Assembly: GCF_040436345.1 (NCBI RefSeq) | Contig: NC_133225.1 | Coordinates: 19,510,040 to 19,574,039, forward strand | Reading direction: 5' to 3' | DNA from: Pagrus major | Lineage: Eukaryota; Chordata; Actinopteri; Spariformes; Sparidae | DNA: 64,000 nt | Shown here: piece by piece, positions 12,338 to 24,605 of the stretch | Layout of the letters: the number at the start of each line of letters is the position of its first letter | Position numbering within the stretch: position 1 is the stretch's first letter | Made by a program: the position numbers and the translations under genes | The notes under the pieces: model-generated | The model's input: only the letters and a program-made list of their open reading frames with translations | The model's database searches: none | Told to the model about the DNA's origin: nothing

Positions 12338-12363
12338 GTTGCTGCAGTAGTCAGGCTTGGTAT
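12338..12363 (-). other. 5' UTR part of nmur1 exon with upstream splice acceptor
   Basis: On the minus strand a run of T followed by CTCAG ends at 12364, 26 bp before the ATG. This strong acceptor suggests that at least one non-coding 5' exon lies further upstream (higher coordinates). That exon was not located. Confidence 0.5.
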
Positions 12364-14890
12364 CTGAGAAAAAAAAAGATCATACATTCATCAGTATAAA
12401 TGACATTTTCGAGCAACGTCCAGTGGGTAATGACATTTATACAAAACAGACTTCTAATTAAAGTTAAACAGAATCAAAGTTTGGTTAGGCACAAATGAGG
12501 AAGGAGTTGTTACACAGCTTGACATTCATCTCTCTTCGTCATGTTTCCTGATCAATTCCCAAAACTCTGAATTAGATTAGCTCTGACTGCTGTTTCTGCC
12601 AATGAGTTTTGAATTCACTTCTGACAGCGAGCAGGAGACTGAGTGATTGAATAAGCTTGAATTGCCATCTGTTTGCCGTCCTCGTAGTATGGCTCAAAAC
12701 CTTCACAAGCTTTGCCTGTGCTTCAATAAACACAAATGTGCAGGATTTTCTTTAAACCAATTGCAAAGTAAACATCAGAGAGATGTTGTTGATGCCAGCC
12801 AGTACTCTTTAAAATAAAGTCAACAGGACTAATCTGCAATGAGAGACTGGCTTACTGAGGCTGAGCCTGAGGAATGTGGCATGTCATGTCACGTAAAGTT
12901 TTCATTTTTCTTACTGTCAACACTACCTGCTCAGCACCGTACAGCAGTCAACTTAACGATCAACTGGTGACATTTAGCACCTAATGAGCCAGAAATTTTC
13001 CCCTGGAGTTGGTGGAATCCAAAACAAAGCCGAAAAGGAATCCAAATAAATACTAATGTTGCCCTATGTCAGTGCTGAGTTACAGCTTTTACTGCCACAA
13101 AAGGTCAAGGTCAATGTAAACTTTATTATCCCACAAGTGGGAAATTCATGTGGTCACCATTGCACGTTCCATTGCTATATACTGTATAGCATTAAAAAGA
13201 AAAGAATAGAAAAACATAAATACAAAGCATTAAGAGAAACAAAACAAAACAGAACAAAAAAAGTCAGCTAAGAACGAGATGATATTTTGGCACTATTTTT
13301 ATGAAAACTTCTTAAAATGTTATTAGGTAGAAAGTGTTGTCAGCGTCGTCTGGCCTTTCAGTGTTTCCTTCACAGGCGCAGTTGATTTTAGAGCTGTGGT
13401 GGTTCTGTGGGTGTCTTTGCACAGTGCCCGTGTTAGCCGCAGCTTACAGCACTATTTTCTTAAAGTGCTTACATAATGTTTGTGTCTTGTTTGCTACTCC
13501 GTCGCTGTTTGTTTCCACCTGGTACCCAAAATGCTGCCACACAAACTATTCACAAGTTGCGGGGCCATCTTCTATGCTAATTTTTGTTTCAATGTCAGAC
13601 TCCGTCAAGCCGGCGGCTGCTCTGTCTGTTATGTATTGATATCGTGAGAGAGCTTTTCCCCTCGACGAGAAATATCATCACGTTTTAATATCACGAGATC
13701 TCCTGGCACGAGGTCACAATTCTTACACATTAAAGTGTTTACAGGTCTTTGGAGTACAGCTGCATACGTGGAAAAAGTAGTATAAAGGCTTTTGTGGCTC
13801 CAGAGGGAGCTGCATTAAATCTGATAAATTGCCTGCAGTGATGTCACTCGGTGGCTGAGTTGCGTTGTGGGTAATATAGGCACAAAGTGTCAACAAGTGC
13901 AATAGTGTGGCTCGCTGGTGTCACTCTAATAGTTTTGGAAAAAAATAGAGGCAATTTTTTTCACCCTCACACAGAGGAATGAGCTGCTATATCACACATC
14001 AGTTATGTTACTAGTATCCATCCATTGTTAAGTCTTTTCATGGGATTTATTGGCAGTAAAAAATATGAAATTTCACCAGACATTTTTCGATTTCTGCATT
14101 TCTTTGTCCAATCAGTTGTTGGTTGTCCAATCATTGTTTCATTGGCAGGAGCTCAGTGCAACGTGCTTAATACCCAGAGACTTCCATTAAAGGTCCTCTG
14201 TGGTATTATTTGATTCCCTTGACCCTTTGCAGCTCAGTGGGTGGAGAGCAGCAGTGAAATTGGTCAGCGCTGTGTTCCCTGTGTGACCCAGTACATAATG
14301 AATCTCAGCGTGGCTGTTCTGTTTGTTCAGATCCATTCTATTAACATTACTTTATGTGCTCAAAGCACTGAGTCACTAGACTAAAGTGGTTCAGGATAAA
14401 GGGTTTAATAGTATGATCTACCAAAGGAGACAAATTACTCTTCATAGTTCAGTACATCATTTATCTTGTGTGAACTTTGTGAGTACTGGTCATTGCTCTT
14501 ATTTGTTGTTTCCTCGCTTGAACCGGAAATTGTTCCTGTCCGCCATCTTGCAGGCTGCCCAAAGTTCTTATTTGTGCTCTGAGGAGTGATGAGCGAGGAC
14601 ACACTGGAGCAGCCTTAATGGAAGTCTTACCGGCTAACGCACCCTCTTAGTGGATATCAGTTATTGGTGGGATAATCAGGTTATCAGGAGATGCATCATA
14701 TCCTGACATGTCCAATGACTGATAAAATTGTGAGAATGAAATAGGAACTGAACTCGCACAAACCGCACAACTAGGCAACAAGCTGTAAGAGTTTCTCCAG
14801 AGATCAGCCTTTGAAAAAAAAAAGAGTAGCGAAACCGTTTGTCGCCTGCTTTAAAGAAATTTAAACTTGTTAAAAGGACATGATTGGTCC
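12364..14890. other. Intergenic / possible nmur1 5' region
   Basis: No coding family was recognised. A segment around 13098-13170 (AAACTTTATTATCCCACAAGTGGGAAATT) looks like the 3' end of a fish LINE or SINE. The upstream nmur1 promoter and first exon probably lie somewhere here, but no confident core promoter was seen. Confidence 0.45.
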
Positions 14891-14894
14891 ACAT

Positions 14895-15350
14895 TGGGTA
14901 AATAGCAAATGTACTTGCGCCCACCTTTGTACCCCTGTGCGCGTTGGTCTTCAAGTGAGGTGTGGTCAGGCGTACCGATGACACGTTGCTATCTTGAGGC
15001 AGCAGAAAGCGACAGTGCTATAGACCAACAAAAAGCTGGTCTAAAGTCAAAGGCAGGGGTTGCAACCTTGAAGGTGGCATTTGAAGAGCGAATGTCTCAC
15101 AGTGGCACGACAAGGCCGTCCCATTTCGAAGGCCTTCAAATGCGACAGAGGAATGCAGCCTTTGTTTCCTGTGCCGTGAAGGAACCTAGCGTTGAATCCG
15201 TCGTGGCCAAGCGTATCCCAAGATTCATATTGCGCTGTTTTTCCAAAATCACAACTATGGTGGATACACAGAGCGAAATGTCGACTGAATACACTTTTAA
15301 ATGTAAGTATGGGGTTTTAAGTCACTCGAATAGCCAACGATAAATTATTA
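14895..15350. repeat. Possible DNA-transposon-derived repeat
   Basis: Contains CATAGACC-type and CCAACAAAAAGCTGGTCTAAAG blocks that resemble abundant fish non-autonomous transposons. A GAAGGCC..AAGGCC palindromic patch follows. A 144-codon open frame crosses the region but shows no protein family, and I do not call a gene. Confidence 0.35.
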
Positions 15351-15499
15351 TAACAAACAAGGGACCCAACACTGGCAAAGTTGTTAGGCTACAGGAGCGG
15401 CGCTTCACGGCGCAAGGGTAAAGTAAGGGGGAGCTGGTGATGTATGTAGGAAATTCGACATAGACCAGACCATCTCATTTAACAATGCTCTGTTTGACC

Positions 15500-15682
15500 T
15501 TTGGCTCTGTAGACCATGTCTTTTCATGCTAAGCTAAACTAACAGCCTGTTGGCTATAGCGCTAAATTAACTGCACAGATATGAGCAGACATGAAAAACT
15601 TTGTCACCTAACTCTTGCCCCCCCCCAAAAAGATGTATATGCATTTCCCAAAATGTTGGACTATTCCTCTAAGGACACCTCA
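15500..15682. repeat. Interspersed repeat, family A (copy 2)
   Basis: TGCTAAGCTAAACTAACAGC, followed by GCTATAGCGC..TTAACTGCACAGATATGAG, aligns with 55-185. It continues to a CCAAAATGTTGGACTATTCCT end that the first copy lacks, so this copy is more complete. Confidence 0.5.
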
Positions 15683-18600
15683 GTCAGTGATAATGAGGGC
15701 ATGCCAGCGCTGCACTTTCACTTCTCAGATCCTGCCAGTCTGGAAATCAAACCAGTGACCTTTCTCAAACCTTAAGGCCACTGCTGGTGCATTACAGGAA
15801 CAAATCAGCAGATTCTCATTGTCAGCAGTATGTCCTTGAGAAGAAAGGAGCATACATCAGAAAGCAGTGACTCATTCCATATACAGTATAATCTTCTGAA
15901 CTTCTGTTCAAGGAAGAGTCATTTGCAATAATTATATTCCTGCGTGAAGTGAACTTGTACAAGATGAAAGTTCAGATCATCTGACATGTTGATGATCCAT
16001 CATTAATGATTGTTTGCTTGTATTTGCTTATATTTTTGGTATATTATTGGTTCATAACATGAAGGAACTTTGATGATATAAAAGTTGAGACGCTGGTTTA
16101 AAATATGCAGGGATACAGGCAAAAAAAAAAGCATTGGCCTCTTGTCTTGAGTAGGAGAAAAAGGAGGCGGCCCATCAGCTGAATATACATTTTGAATTTG
16201 GAGGTACAGTTTTTTTTTAATGAGAAATCCGGAGCAAAGGACAACACTTTCCTGCGAGTTTACATATGAATGACTGTTGACGATAAGCAGGGAACACAAC
16301 ACTGATTTTCCATACATTTACATACGTCAGTCAGTGGTCTTTTCTGTGTCTGGCAGAGAGTTGCTAGAGGCTAATATGTGTTTCGTAAGGATGCATTTTG
16401 TGTCCTTTGACTAAAGCCTTCAATCTAGCCAAACAATAAGCTTCTAACACAATAGGTAAACAGGCAAGTTGTCAGTGTACTATAGCAGCACATCCACTTT
16501 ATTACAATGAACTGCATCCCATAGGCTGTTCCCATGAGGCTTTAGTGTGCAGCCATGACTGTTCCATAGGCCCTGATGTCCATTAGATAGTTGTTCCTTT
16601 CCCATCACACTGACGGGAGGCTGAATAAAAAATCCCCAAGTGTTTTATTACATTAGCATAATCTGCTGATGGAAAGCCCCGAGGTTGGGATGTAGGATGC
16701 TTGAGCATATTAGCATTCTGTACAGTGTATATTATAAAGAATAACATAGTATGCTTTATAAATATAGATCTACGACTATAATGAATATTTCAGTCCTGCA
16801 GGCCACGGGATCTACAGTGGATCTGATGCATTTATGGAAGACACATCATATTTTTTCTCTTGAGCTTTCTGCAAGTCATCACGTATCTCTTATAGGCTAG
16901 GTCAAAACTCAAGAACACTAGATAGATCATAGATTTTTGATTTATTACAATAATTTTAATCTAAATGCATCTTGTGATTTGTTTTCAAGCAAAGTGCTAA
17001 GTTATAAATGATAAGATACGCCCTTAGTTTTCACCTTCATCTATAAAAGCACATCTTTCGATGCTTCTAAAGTTAATTGCCGTTTTCACTTCATTTCATC
17101 CGCAATGAATGAAACAAAGTCATGACATGCACTGACCTAAAACTCATAAAAGGAAGTGGCTGTCTGGGAAAGGATTTCTAAATGTCTTATTTATTCTGTC
17201 GGACACAGATGAAAATCTTGCAGGTTAGGTGATAGAATCTGTTTTATTGATCTCTCAACAAGATCGATAAAAGTGAGGGAACCCAATGTTCTGCTTTTGG
17301 AGGTAATACTTTAAGATTGGGGAGCACTTGTACGGCGGAAAAGTCTCATGCATGTTCATCAAATGACTCCATGCATTGCCCTTTTACGTCACTACAACCA
17401 TGGAGGCGAAGCCACGCCTTTTCCGGTGTGCCCCATCAGACCGTATTTTGTACAGTACAGGGAGAGAAAAATACATTTGTGATTTGTGAGTGTTGCAGAA
17501 ATTACGCATATGATGTTTGTCTTTGCTCCTGTGTTAGCTTCCACAGCTAACCTCTTTGTTCACTTTTGGGTTCCTTCTCTGTCTCAAAAAGTATTTGTTA
17601 GTACTCACTACGTGTTGTAGACTTGCAAGAGTTTGCAAAATGTAATGTTTGTGGGCAATAATGTAGAGAATTGGCATTGTGGTGCAGCGGCTCAGCTAAG
17701 TCTGACCTCTCTTCCAGCTGCCATCTTGAGGAACAAACTGTGACAAACATCATACGTGTGATTCATGGCACATTTTAAACTGGATACAAAAATGATTTGT
17801 CTCTTGCCATTCACTGCCATGCATATTTTTCTGAAATAAGGTCCCATGGTGGTCCACAGAAGGGGCCTGACTTCACCTCTCTATACAAATTCAGGTTTTT
17901 TTTCCACGCTCACAATAGCTATGTTGCAGTTGTTGCCTATTACTTGCAGTGGATACAGTAGTTCTGTCTTTATATGACCAGCCTACAAACACCTCAACCA
18001 GTGCAGTCTTTGAAACGGCTTTTCACCTGGGAAACTTCAAAACTATCACTCAGACATAGAAATTCATATCTAGTCTACATCTCTCAGTCTCGTTCCAAGA
18101 GATTTTAAGAATGATTCCATGAATAATTCACATCACGACACCAAAGCATGTCCATCAACCCCGAGAAAAAGGCACAGACCCAAATAACAATGTGTTCCAG
18201 CTTTTGGGGACAACATGATCTTGCTGACTACCCAGGTAGATGTGACTTAATGGAGCTCTCTGTCTGTCATTAACTAAGACACACCAGATCTCTAGCTTTG
18301 TTAAAATCTCTTAAAACCTCTTTCATTGTGAAAACTTTTGGAAATGTTTAATAGACATATATTTATTTATACTGTTTTTATTAATTTTATTGTTTTTACT
18401 TCCTCCTGCTCATGTCCTTTGGCCTTATTTCCATTTTATGTGTCTTGTCTGTTTTTTTTCTTTTCTTTTGCACTTTTTCACATCGTAAGAAAAGTGCTAT
18501 ATACATAAATGTTACGACTACAAATGTGTTTCAGCGTATTAATGCCTGTAATGTAGAATTTTTCAGGCGTTCCGCTCTACCCACAAGTCCTTTAAACGTA

Positions 18601-19788
18601 TCACTTTAATAACACCGCAGACATTTTGATCCCTCTCTTGATGCACTGACTGTACAGACCTTCTCTGTCTCTATATGTGCAAGCTGCATCTCTCATGACT
18701 TCATTTGATATTTATGCTTTTTTCCCCCAATTACTACAAGACAATGTGATTTTCTGGTCACTGTCATTTCCTTTTTATTTGTACAGATCTACTTCTTTAT
18801 TCATATTTGGTGTTATTTCAAAGTTGGGCAGAAGGAGGCATGAGAGCCAACAAGAGAGGATCCACTTAACCTCAGCATATCCTACTTACATTATATGATT
18901 TTTAGTTGAATGAGTCACCAGGACTAAGAATAGGTTTGCATGTAGAAAGGCAGAATCAAATGATTTTGAGATTTTCTTTATTTTATTTTTTATACAAAAA
19001 TGCCTTTTTTCTCCTTCTTGTAAAGATCTCATTACATTTCAGTGGCTTTAGCTCAACCGACTTTGCTCCCTGCAATCCTGTTATGCTCAACTTGGCTGTG
19101 GCTTTCACAGAAAGGCAGCGCATAGTAAATGAAGGTGACACACTAGAGACAAATTAAATTATAGCCTCAAGTAAATCCCATTTTGTTGATTTCATGCGCA
19201 AATATTATAGCAACATAAAATGTAAGAAATATGCACTGTCCCTGACATGAAGCATCGATTTTTCAAATGATTTATTAACACAAATGTTATAAAAGAACGT
19301 TTCTATAATCGGTAATCACATTCAGTAGATCATAGCTGTTTAGTGAGTCCCTGCATGTTCACTTAATTATATTATTTTATACGTGTTTTTTAATCTCAAA
19401 ATGTGATATCTTTAATTACAGAACGTTAAAATACCTCTAGAAACGAAAGAAAGTTTAAAAGAAAGTTGAAGTACAAATGGTATTGAGTGACTAAATTCCT
19501 TGATCAGCATAACCCCGTATTTTTGAGGCACTGAATGATGAAATTATGTTTTGTAATAGATTGTTAATATAGATGACAATGATTTATCCCTGCGCTTGTG
19601 ATAATTAGCTATCCAAAGAGCATAATTCGTCTTACCTCTAATGTATTCCCTTGTTGTTATTCCCTGGTGTAAACACAGATTAGTGTCTTGGTTGGAGTGT
19701 GAACAATGCTGCTCTCTCAGTCCACTCTCCTCCTGCTCTGTCGCTCCCTCCTCAAGCCTCTCTCACAATCGCATCACATACATACAGT
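15683..19788. other. Intergenic, no gene recognised
   Basis: About 4.1 kb of AT-rich non-coding DNA. No ORF with a known motif, no tRNA-like fold and no clear transposon ends were seen. Confidence 0.5.
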
Positions 19789-19811
19789 ACACACACACAC
19801 ACAAACACACG

Positions 19812-19852
<41 letters not shown>
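19789..19852 (+). repeat. (CA)n then (CT)n compound microsatellite
   Basis: An interrupted CA tract (19789-19810) is followed by about 19 uninterrupted CT units (19814-19852). The tract gives several open frames rich in Leu-Ser or Ser-Leu, which are not genes. Confidence 0.95.
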
Positions 19853-19855
<3 letters not shown>

Positions 19856-20059
19856 CAGTCTCACCTCCAGCCCTCCCTATATCACACATGAACAGATGGA
19901 CATTCAAACCTTATAACAATATATACTATAATGCATGTTAATTGCATAATGATCTGAGCTGTGTGCCTTCACAGTAAATCAACACTCCTTCACTGCTGAA
20001 GACGAAACATCTCACGCCTGGAGGCAGAGCATTCAGTCTTCCAGACTGAGTGTAGCCTC

Positions 20060-20480
20060 ATGCTTCAGTATTCATTTTCACATAATCCACATGGCACCGT
20101 ACAAGGTTCAACGTTAATTTATTTGTCATTCTACAAGACACATTCACACAATTAAATGTTAGTTGTAGTCCCTTTATGCTGCACAAGAAAAAATATTCCT
20201 CATGGTGAGGTGTGAAGGATGAGTTCAGGAGTCTCACGGCCGGACAAAAGAAGCTACTCTGTAGTCTCATGATTGCTTGCCTGACGGCAGCAGGGTAAAC
20301 TGGCTGTGGCTAAGTGGTGTCTTTTAGTATCCTTTAGTTCTGTGCGGTTGTAGTCACCCGCTGCAGAGCCCTCCTGTCCTTGGCAGTGCATACCCCATGC
20401 CAATTCTTACTATTTCCAGTCAGGATGCTTTCTTTCACTCCTCCATAAAAGTTGGTATCACCTTGGCACGGGAATTTTGC
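20060..20480 (+). repeat. Fish interspersed repeat (LINE-derived, family unassigned)
   Basis: Contains TTTGTCATTCTACAAGACAC, GAGTTCAGGAGTCTCACGGC, AAGAAGCTACTCTGTAGTCT and CAGCAGGGTAAACTGGCTGT. This order of blocks is characteristic of a very common fish retroelement 3' region. A related shorter piece may be at 47655-47790. No RT coding sequence is present. Confidence 0.4.
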
Positions 20481-20499
20481 TTCTTGGCCATCCGATGCA

Positions 20500-21110
20500 G
20501 GCTAAAGCCCAATTTTTACTACTGCGGAAAGTGCTGTACACGGACACGGAGAGCCCTCTCCGTCTCCGGAGAGCCTGTCGGAGACCCTCTCCGTACTCTC
20601 CGGGCGCATGAAATATTTTTTAAATGTCCGTCACTCCGTTGAGGGGAAACGGAGACAGCAAGGGCTGTGATTGGTCCTCTAAAAACGTCATTTCCGGAAT
20701 TACTTTTCCGGTTTGACTACTCTCTCGACAACATAAACACCACCACCGCCATTTTCGAAAGAGTTTGACCGGTTCGCAATCAAGACGAGAATGAATCTGA
20801 TCGAAGAACGCCTAGCCGAAGAAATTAGAAAATACGAGAACCTTTATGTAACCTCCTTAAAGACATACAAGGACGCTTGTATCGGGTGGGAAATTGCATT
20901 GCGTATCCGGCACCACGACGGAGAACTGCGAAAGCTCGAGGGATCTCCGTGGTTACGAAGTCGGATTACGTATTACATAGTAGGAGTAGTATATTCGACC
21001 CTTAACAGTTGTGTCGCCAATAATTCTCCATACCAACAGGTAGCTGTAGTCTGTATCCGTCATTCAAAAAAGGGAAACAGGAAGAATTGGGACTTATTCA
21101 CTTAGCTAAA
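20500..21110 (+). mobile_element. PIF/Harbinger-like remnant with truncated MADF protein
   Basis: A GC-rich leader with repeated CTCTCCG/GGAGA motifs (20535-20605) precedes an ATG at 20791. This opens a frame with LAEEIRKYENLYVTSLKTYK and then GELRKLEGSPWLRS. The first block resembles the N-terminal helix of a MADF (Myb/SANT-like) domain, as in the DNA-binding partner protein of PIF/Harbinger transposons. The expected central WREIA and LWKNLRD-type helices are missing or scrambled, so the gene is a relic. The frame ends at 21103-21105 in unrelated sequence. Confidence 0.45.
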
Positions 21111-21194
21111 TGGCAACTCCTTGTGAATCATCTCAGTGACATGCTCTACATGCTCAATCATCCAAAAATTTGGCGACAAGGGCTGACTAGTGCC

Positions 21195-21295
21195 AACAGT
21201 GTGGCACGCACCACAACAACTAGTGCCACAGCCGCTCACCGACTGCCCCGATATTGGCCGACAGCCGACTGATGGCCTGACGTGTCAGGGCCGCT
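21195..21295. repeat. DNA-transposon terminus (TIR-like end)
   Basis: Reads CGACTGCCCCGATATTGGCC, then GACAGCCGACTGATGGCCTG and ACGTGTCAGGGCC. This resembles the right end of a fish TIR element. The opposite type of end (GGGCCCAGACACACCTAGCC) appears alone at about 31394. The two are probably from one family but not from one element. Confidence 0.4.
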
Positions 21296-22645
21296 TCTGA
21301 GCCTTCTAAACCAGGGTGGACATGGGTGATGTCCGTGACAGGTTTACTGTAATGCTGACTACACACCAAAACAAACAAACCAACAACATTCTGATGTAAG
21401 TGTAATTTTCAAGGTGTGTGAAGACTGAGTGGAGGGCAGTGGATACGGCAACCATGGCGTGATGCTTGAATGTTTTGGTTCTCTGCTGGAGTGACGCACT
21501 CAATTGGTAACTACTGCTCTTGTCTGTTAATCTCCTCTACATGAGGCTAGCTTGCCTGTCTCCTGACTGACAAGTTCATCTTTAGGAGTCGTTGCATTAC
21601 TGTACTGTTATATGCAACTCTTTCCCTGTGACCCGAGTGATTGTTCATTCCAAGAAAGACAGGGAATCTTGTCAAATTGATGTCCAGTTCAGTAAGTCAG
21701 GAGATGGACTTGCAGATGTCTCCATGGCCTGACTTCTCTGGGGAGCATTGTGTCCACACCTTACATTCCTATGTATACTTAAATACTTTGCATTTACTGT
21801 TTAACTGTATGTTAATGTACAGCCTTGACTATCTGTACTTGATTGCTGACTGGAGCCAGAGGGGGAAGGTAGTTTATCTCATGGACCTACAGAGGAGATG
21901 GTGAAAAGAAGAGAGAGAACAGGAAATTCTGGTGAGTGCTGAGTTGAATGAGAGGTTGACCAGAATTCAAAAACACTGACACACACACAATCCACATGCC
22001 ATTGCTTGCTAGTTTACAGCTAATGTACAGGAAAGTTTTCTGGCTGATTAGAGCGAACAAACGTGCAAGTGAAGTGAATAAAGAATAAAGCATGTTTTCA
22101 GTGTGAACACATAAGAATAAAGCACCAGCTACCCTGCACCCAGCAGTGATGATGCTGTGCATGAGATGGACACCACAGTCCATGAGTGACTGTCCTTTGA
22201 TAGAATTGGGGCTGGTAATCAAATCATTATACCCTAATCAGTAATGGACCTATAAATAAAGATTCATTGATGCCCTGTGGCAACCAGAGACATTGTTGGA
22301 GGTTATGTGGACACATAATCTATATTCACACATCCCTTCTGTGACGTTGCCTATTACATATACATTTGTCACATGTGGCAGGCATATAATTAAATGCACA
22401 GTTGGCCCCTGCTGTACTATACGCACCCTGTAATTTTGGGCTAATTGATTGACTTTTAGGGTGCAATGGTCCATAGAGGCACATTAGAAACAGGTGGGCA
22501 GCGGTATATATGCTGTGCCCACTTGGAATGGGAAGATACTGCGTTGGAGAGGTCTCATTCAAATAGACAAGACTTACGAGTCAGCAGGTGAAATCTTATA
22601 CAGTGCTCGCCTACCTTCACTTAATTTTGGAAAGAGAAGGACTGT
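21296..22645. other. Intergenic, no gene recognised
   Basis: No coding family or repeat end was recognised. Only short open frames are present. Confidence 0.45.
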
Positions 22646-22800
22646 ATTCACCAAATTTGCCTGATCAATGCAATTTCTTTATGTCAGCAATACAGTACAA
22701 GCTGATCAGATTACTGGGTGTCCATGAAGAAAATACTAATATTCCTCCCCAGACAGATGGCCTGGCGAAGAGATTAAACAAAACAGTAAGAAGAAGATCA
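22646..22800 (+). pseudogene. Ty3/gypsy integrase fragment (dead)
   Basis: One open frame reads DQCNFFMSA, then RLLGVHEENTN, then PPQTDGLAKRLNKTV. This matches the second half of a Ty3/gypsy integrase core, from the second catalytic Asp (DQG.NF) to the PQTDGxxER block. The position of the catalytic Glu is Lys (GLAKR), and the Asp-Gln-Gly turn is Asp-Gln-Cys. No RT, protease or LTR was found nearby, and the element is unrelated to the full-length one at 51383-61003. Confidence 0.6.
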
Positions 22801-24419
22801 ACACATCACCATACTTTCATTCTCATACCGGCATACCATAGGTACAGGGGAACAGTGTCTTACATTCTGGTTGCATGAGTAATGAAGAGAGGTGAGCTTT
22901 GGCCAGTAGCTGTAAACTCACTAATTACAGTCAAACCATCTCTCATAACACACAGAGCAGATATGGAGTGGCTCCAACGGCGATTGATTTACTGGTGTAT
23001 TTGCGCAGGGGCAAAAATGTAGAGTTGACCAATGATTAGGGCCGATATTCAGCATTGTCCATTAATTGGTATCAGCTTTTTTTGTGTGTGTCAGATTTCT
23101 GATAAAATAGGCTAATTTAAAAATGTGCTATTCCCGCATCTTCTCACAGAACATCCAGCCCACAACAATATCTGATTGGTAACAAGTTGCAATCAATAGC
23201 CTATACACACTAAATAATCTTAATCTGCAAAGTAACTAATAACAAAAGTTATGGAGTTATTCCAGTATGGCTATATTGTGGCTGAGAGCAGCATCCACGG
23301 GTGGCCAAAGGCCATTGCTCCTCCTGGAGATAAGAGGCTGTCATTTGGGTTTGCCCAAAGCACCAACTCTGCAGCATTGGCACATGCCTTAATTGATGTC
23401 AGTCGAAGGCGCACCAGCACTGGTTCAGTGGACTGTATTTTCTCTCCTGGCTGTAAGTGCCGCATCCAAACGTTTGGATCTAAATCATAGCCCCCAGGAG
23501 ATTCAGCCTCGTCTCTTCTCCCCCTCCCTCTCTCGTTTGCATGCAATCATGTCTCTCTCCTCCTCATTGTGTTTGTCAGTCGCTTGTCCTCTCTCCAACT
23601 CTCTGTGGTTGAGAGGTCAGGTGGCTCAGCTTCCTTCTGGACCATTATATTTTACCATCTGCATATTTTTTGTCATCAAAATGTGTTTATTTTGTGATTT
23701 TACTTTGGCATGCGTGTACGTGCTAGGAGCGGGATCCCTACTCTGTCCTCAAGGGACAGAGGTTGTGGTATGCTGTACAGACTGTAAAAGCCTTCAATTT
23801 GATATAACATCAATTAATATAATAATATCAATTTGTTTAAATGTTCTGGCTGAAACAATTTACAGACAAATCAACTGTTGCTTCTTTATTTACAGTGGGT
23901 TTTCTTGGGAGGGACACAGCAGTGTCACAGTGTGTACAGCTGCTGTCAATTAGTAAGTAGTGCCCATGTTAATCTTTTCTCCAGTGAGTCTGCAGCTTGT
24001 GACCATGTACACCAGTCATATCTGATGGGCAAGAAAAGGCCGAATGAAAAGTTCCAAGCTTATGTTATCTGCATTTTCCAGCTGCTTAATTAACATGCCA
24101 GTGTACACGACCTCTTACAGCACCTGTGAGTGTGTGTACAATGCTTTTATTTTAAGGAGCAATCAACAACCAAAATTCTGTGAGATATGGTTGTTTTGAC
24201 CAAGTCAGGTGAACGATCAATATCAATTAAATCTCTGGGCATTCGGTACGGAGTGCTCCAAAATGTGTTGAGAGTAGGTTTGCACTAACATGTCTGAAAG
24301 TACAATTTTGAGGCACTTTGAGTATGTCCATTTCTGTACCACAGTTTAAAAATGATTTATTTTATTGGTGGCCTAAAACCGGTCGATATAGTATATAGTT
24401 TACATCAATGTAAATATGT
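22801..24419. other. Intergenic, no gene recognised
   Basis: The longest frame (about 186 codons, 23393-23953) has no recognisable motif, a composition typical of translated non-coding DNA and no splice context. It is treated as a chance ORF. Confidence 0.45.
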
Positions 24420-24605
24420 ATAATTTACTTTTACTTGTACTTTTGATAATTAAGTGCATTTATTGCTTGAAAATGTCTTTCAGTACTTAAGTACATTCAA
24501 TACTGGATGCTTTAAGACTTTTACTGTTTTTCTTGGGTGCCTCTCACTTATACTAAAGTAATATTTTGCACTGTATCTTTACTTTTACTAAAGAATGGCT
24601 TTTGG
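24420..24605. repeat. hAT (Tol2-like) subterminal fragment
   Basis: Dense repeats of ACTTTTACTTGTACTTTTGA / TACTTAAGTACATT / TTTACTTTTACT are typical of Tol2-like hAT ends. No terminal CAGAGGTGT is visible, so only subterminal sequence remains. Confidence 0.45.

Noticed and set aside
14909..15343. 144-codon plus-strand open frame
   Set aside because: Overlaps transposon-like repeat sequence; no recognisable motif.
19641..19941. Three overlapping frames rich in Ser-Leu repeats
   Set aside because: Translations of the CA/CT microsatellite.
23393..23953. 186-codon plus-strand open frame
   Set aside because: Hydrophobic, Cys-rich translation of AT-rich DNA with no conserved domain, no splice sites and no repeat-independent support.
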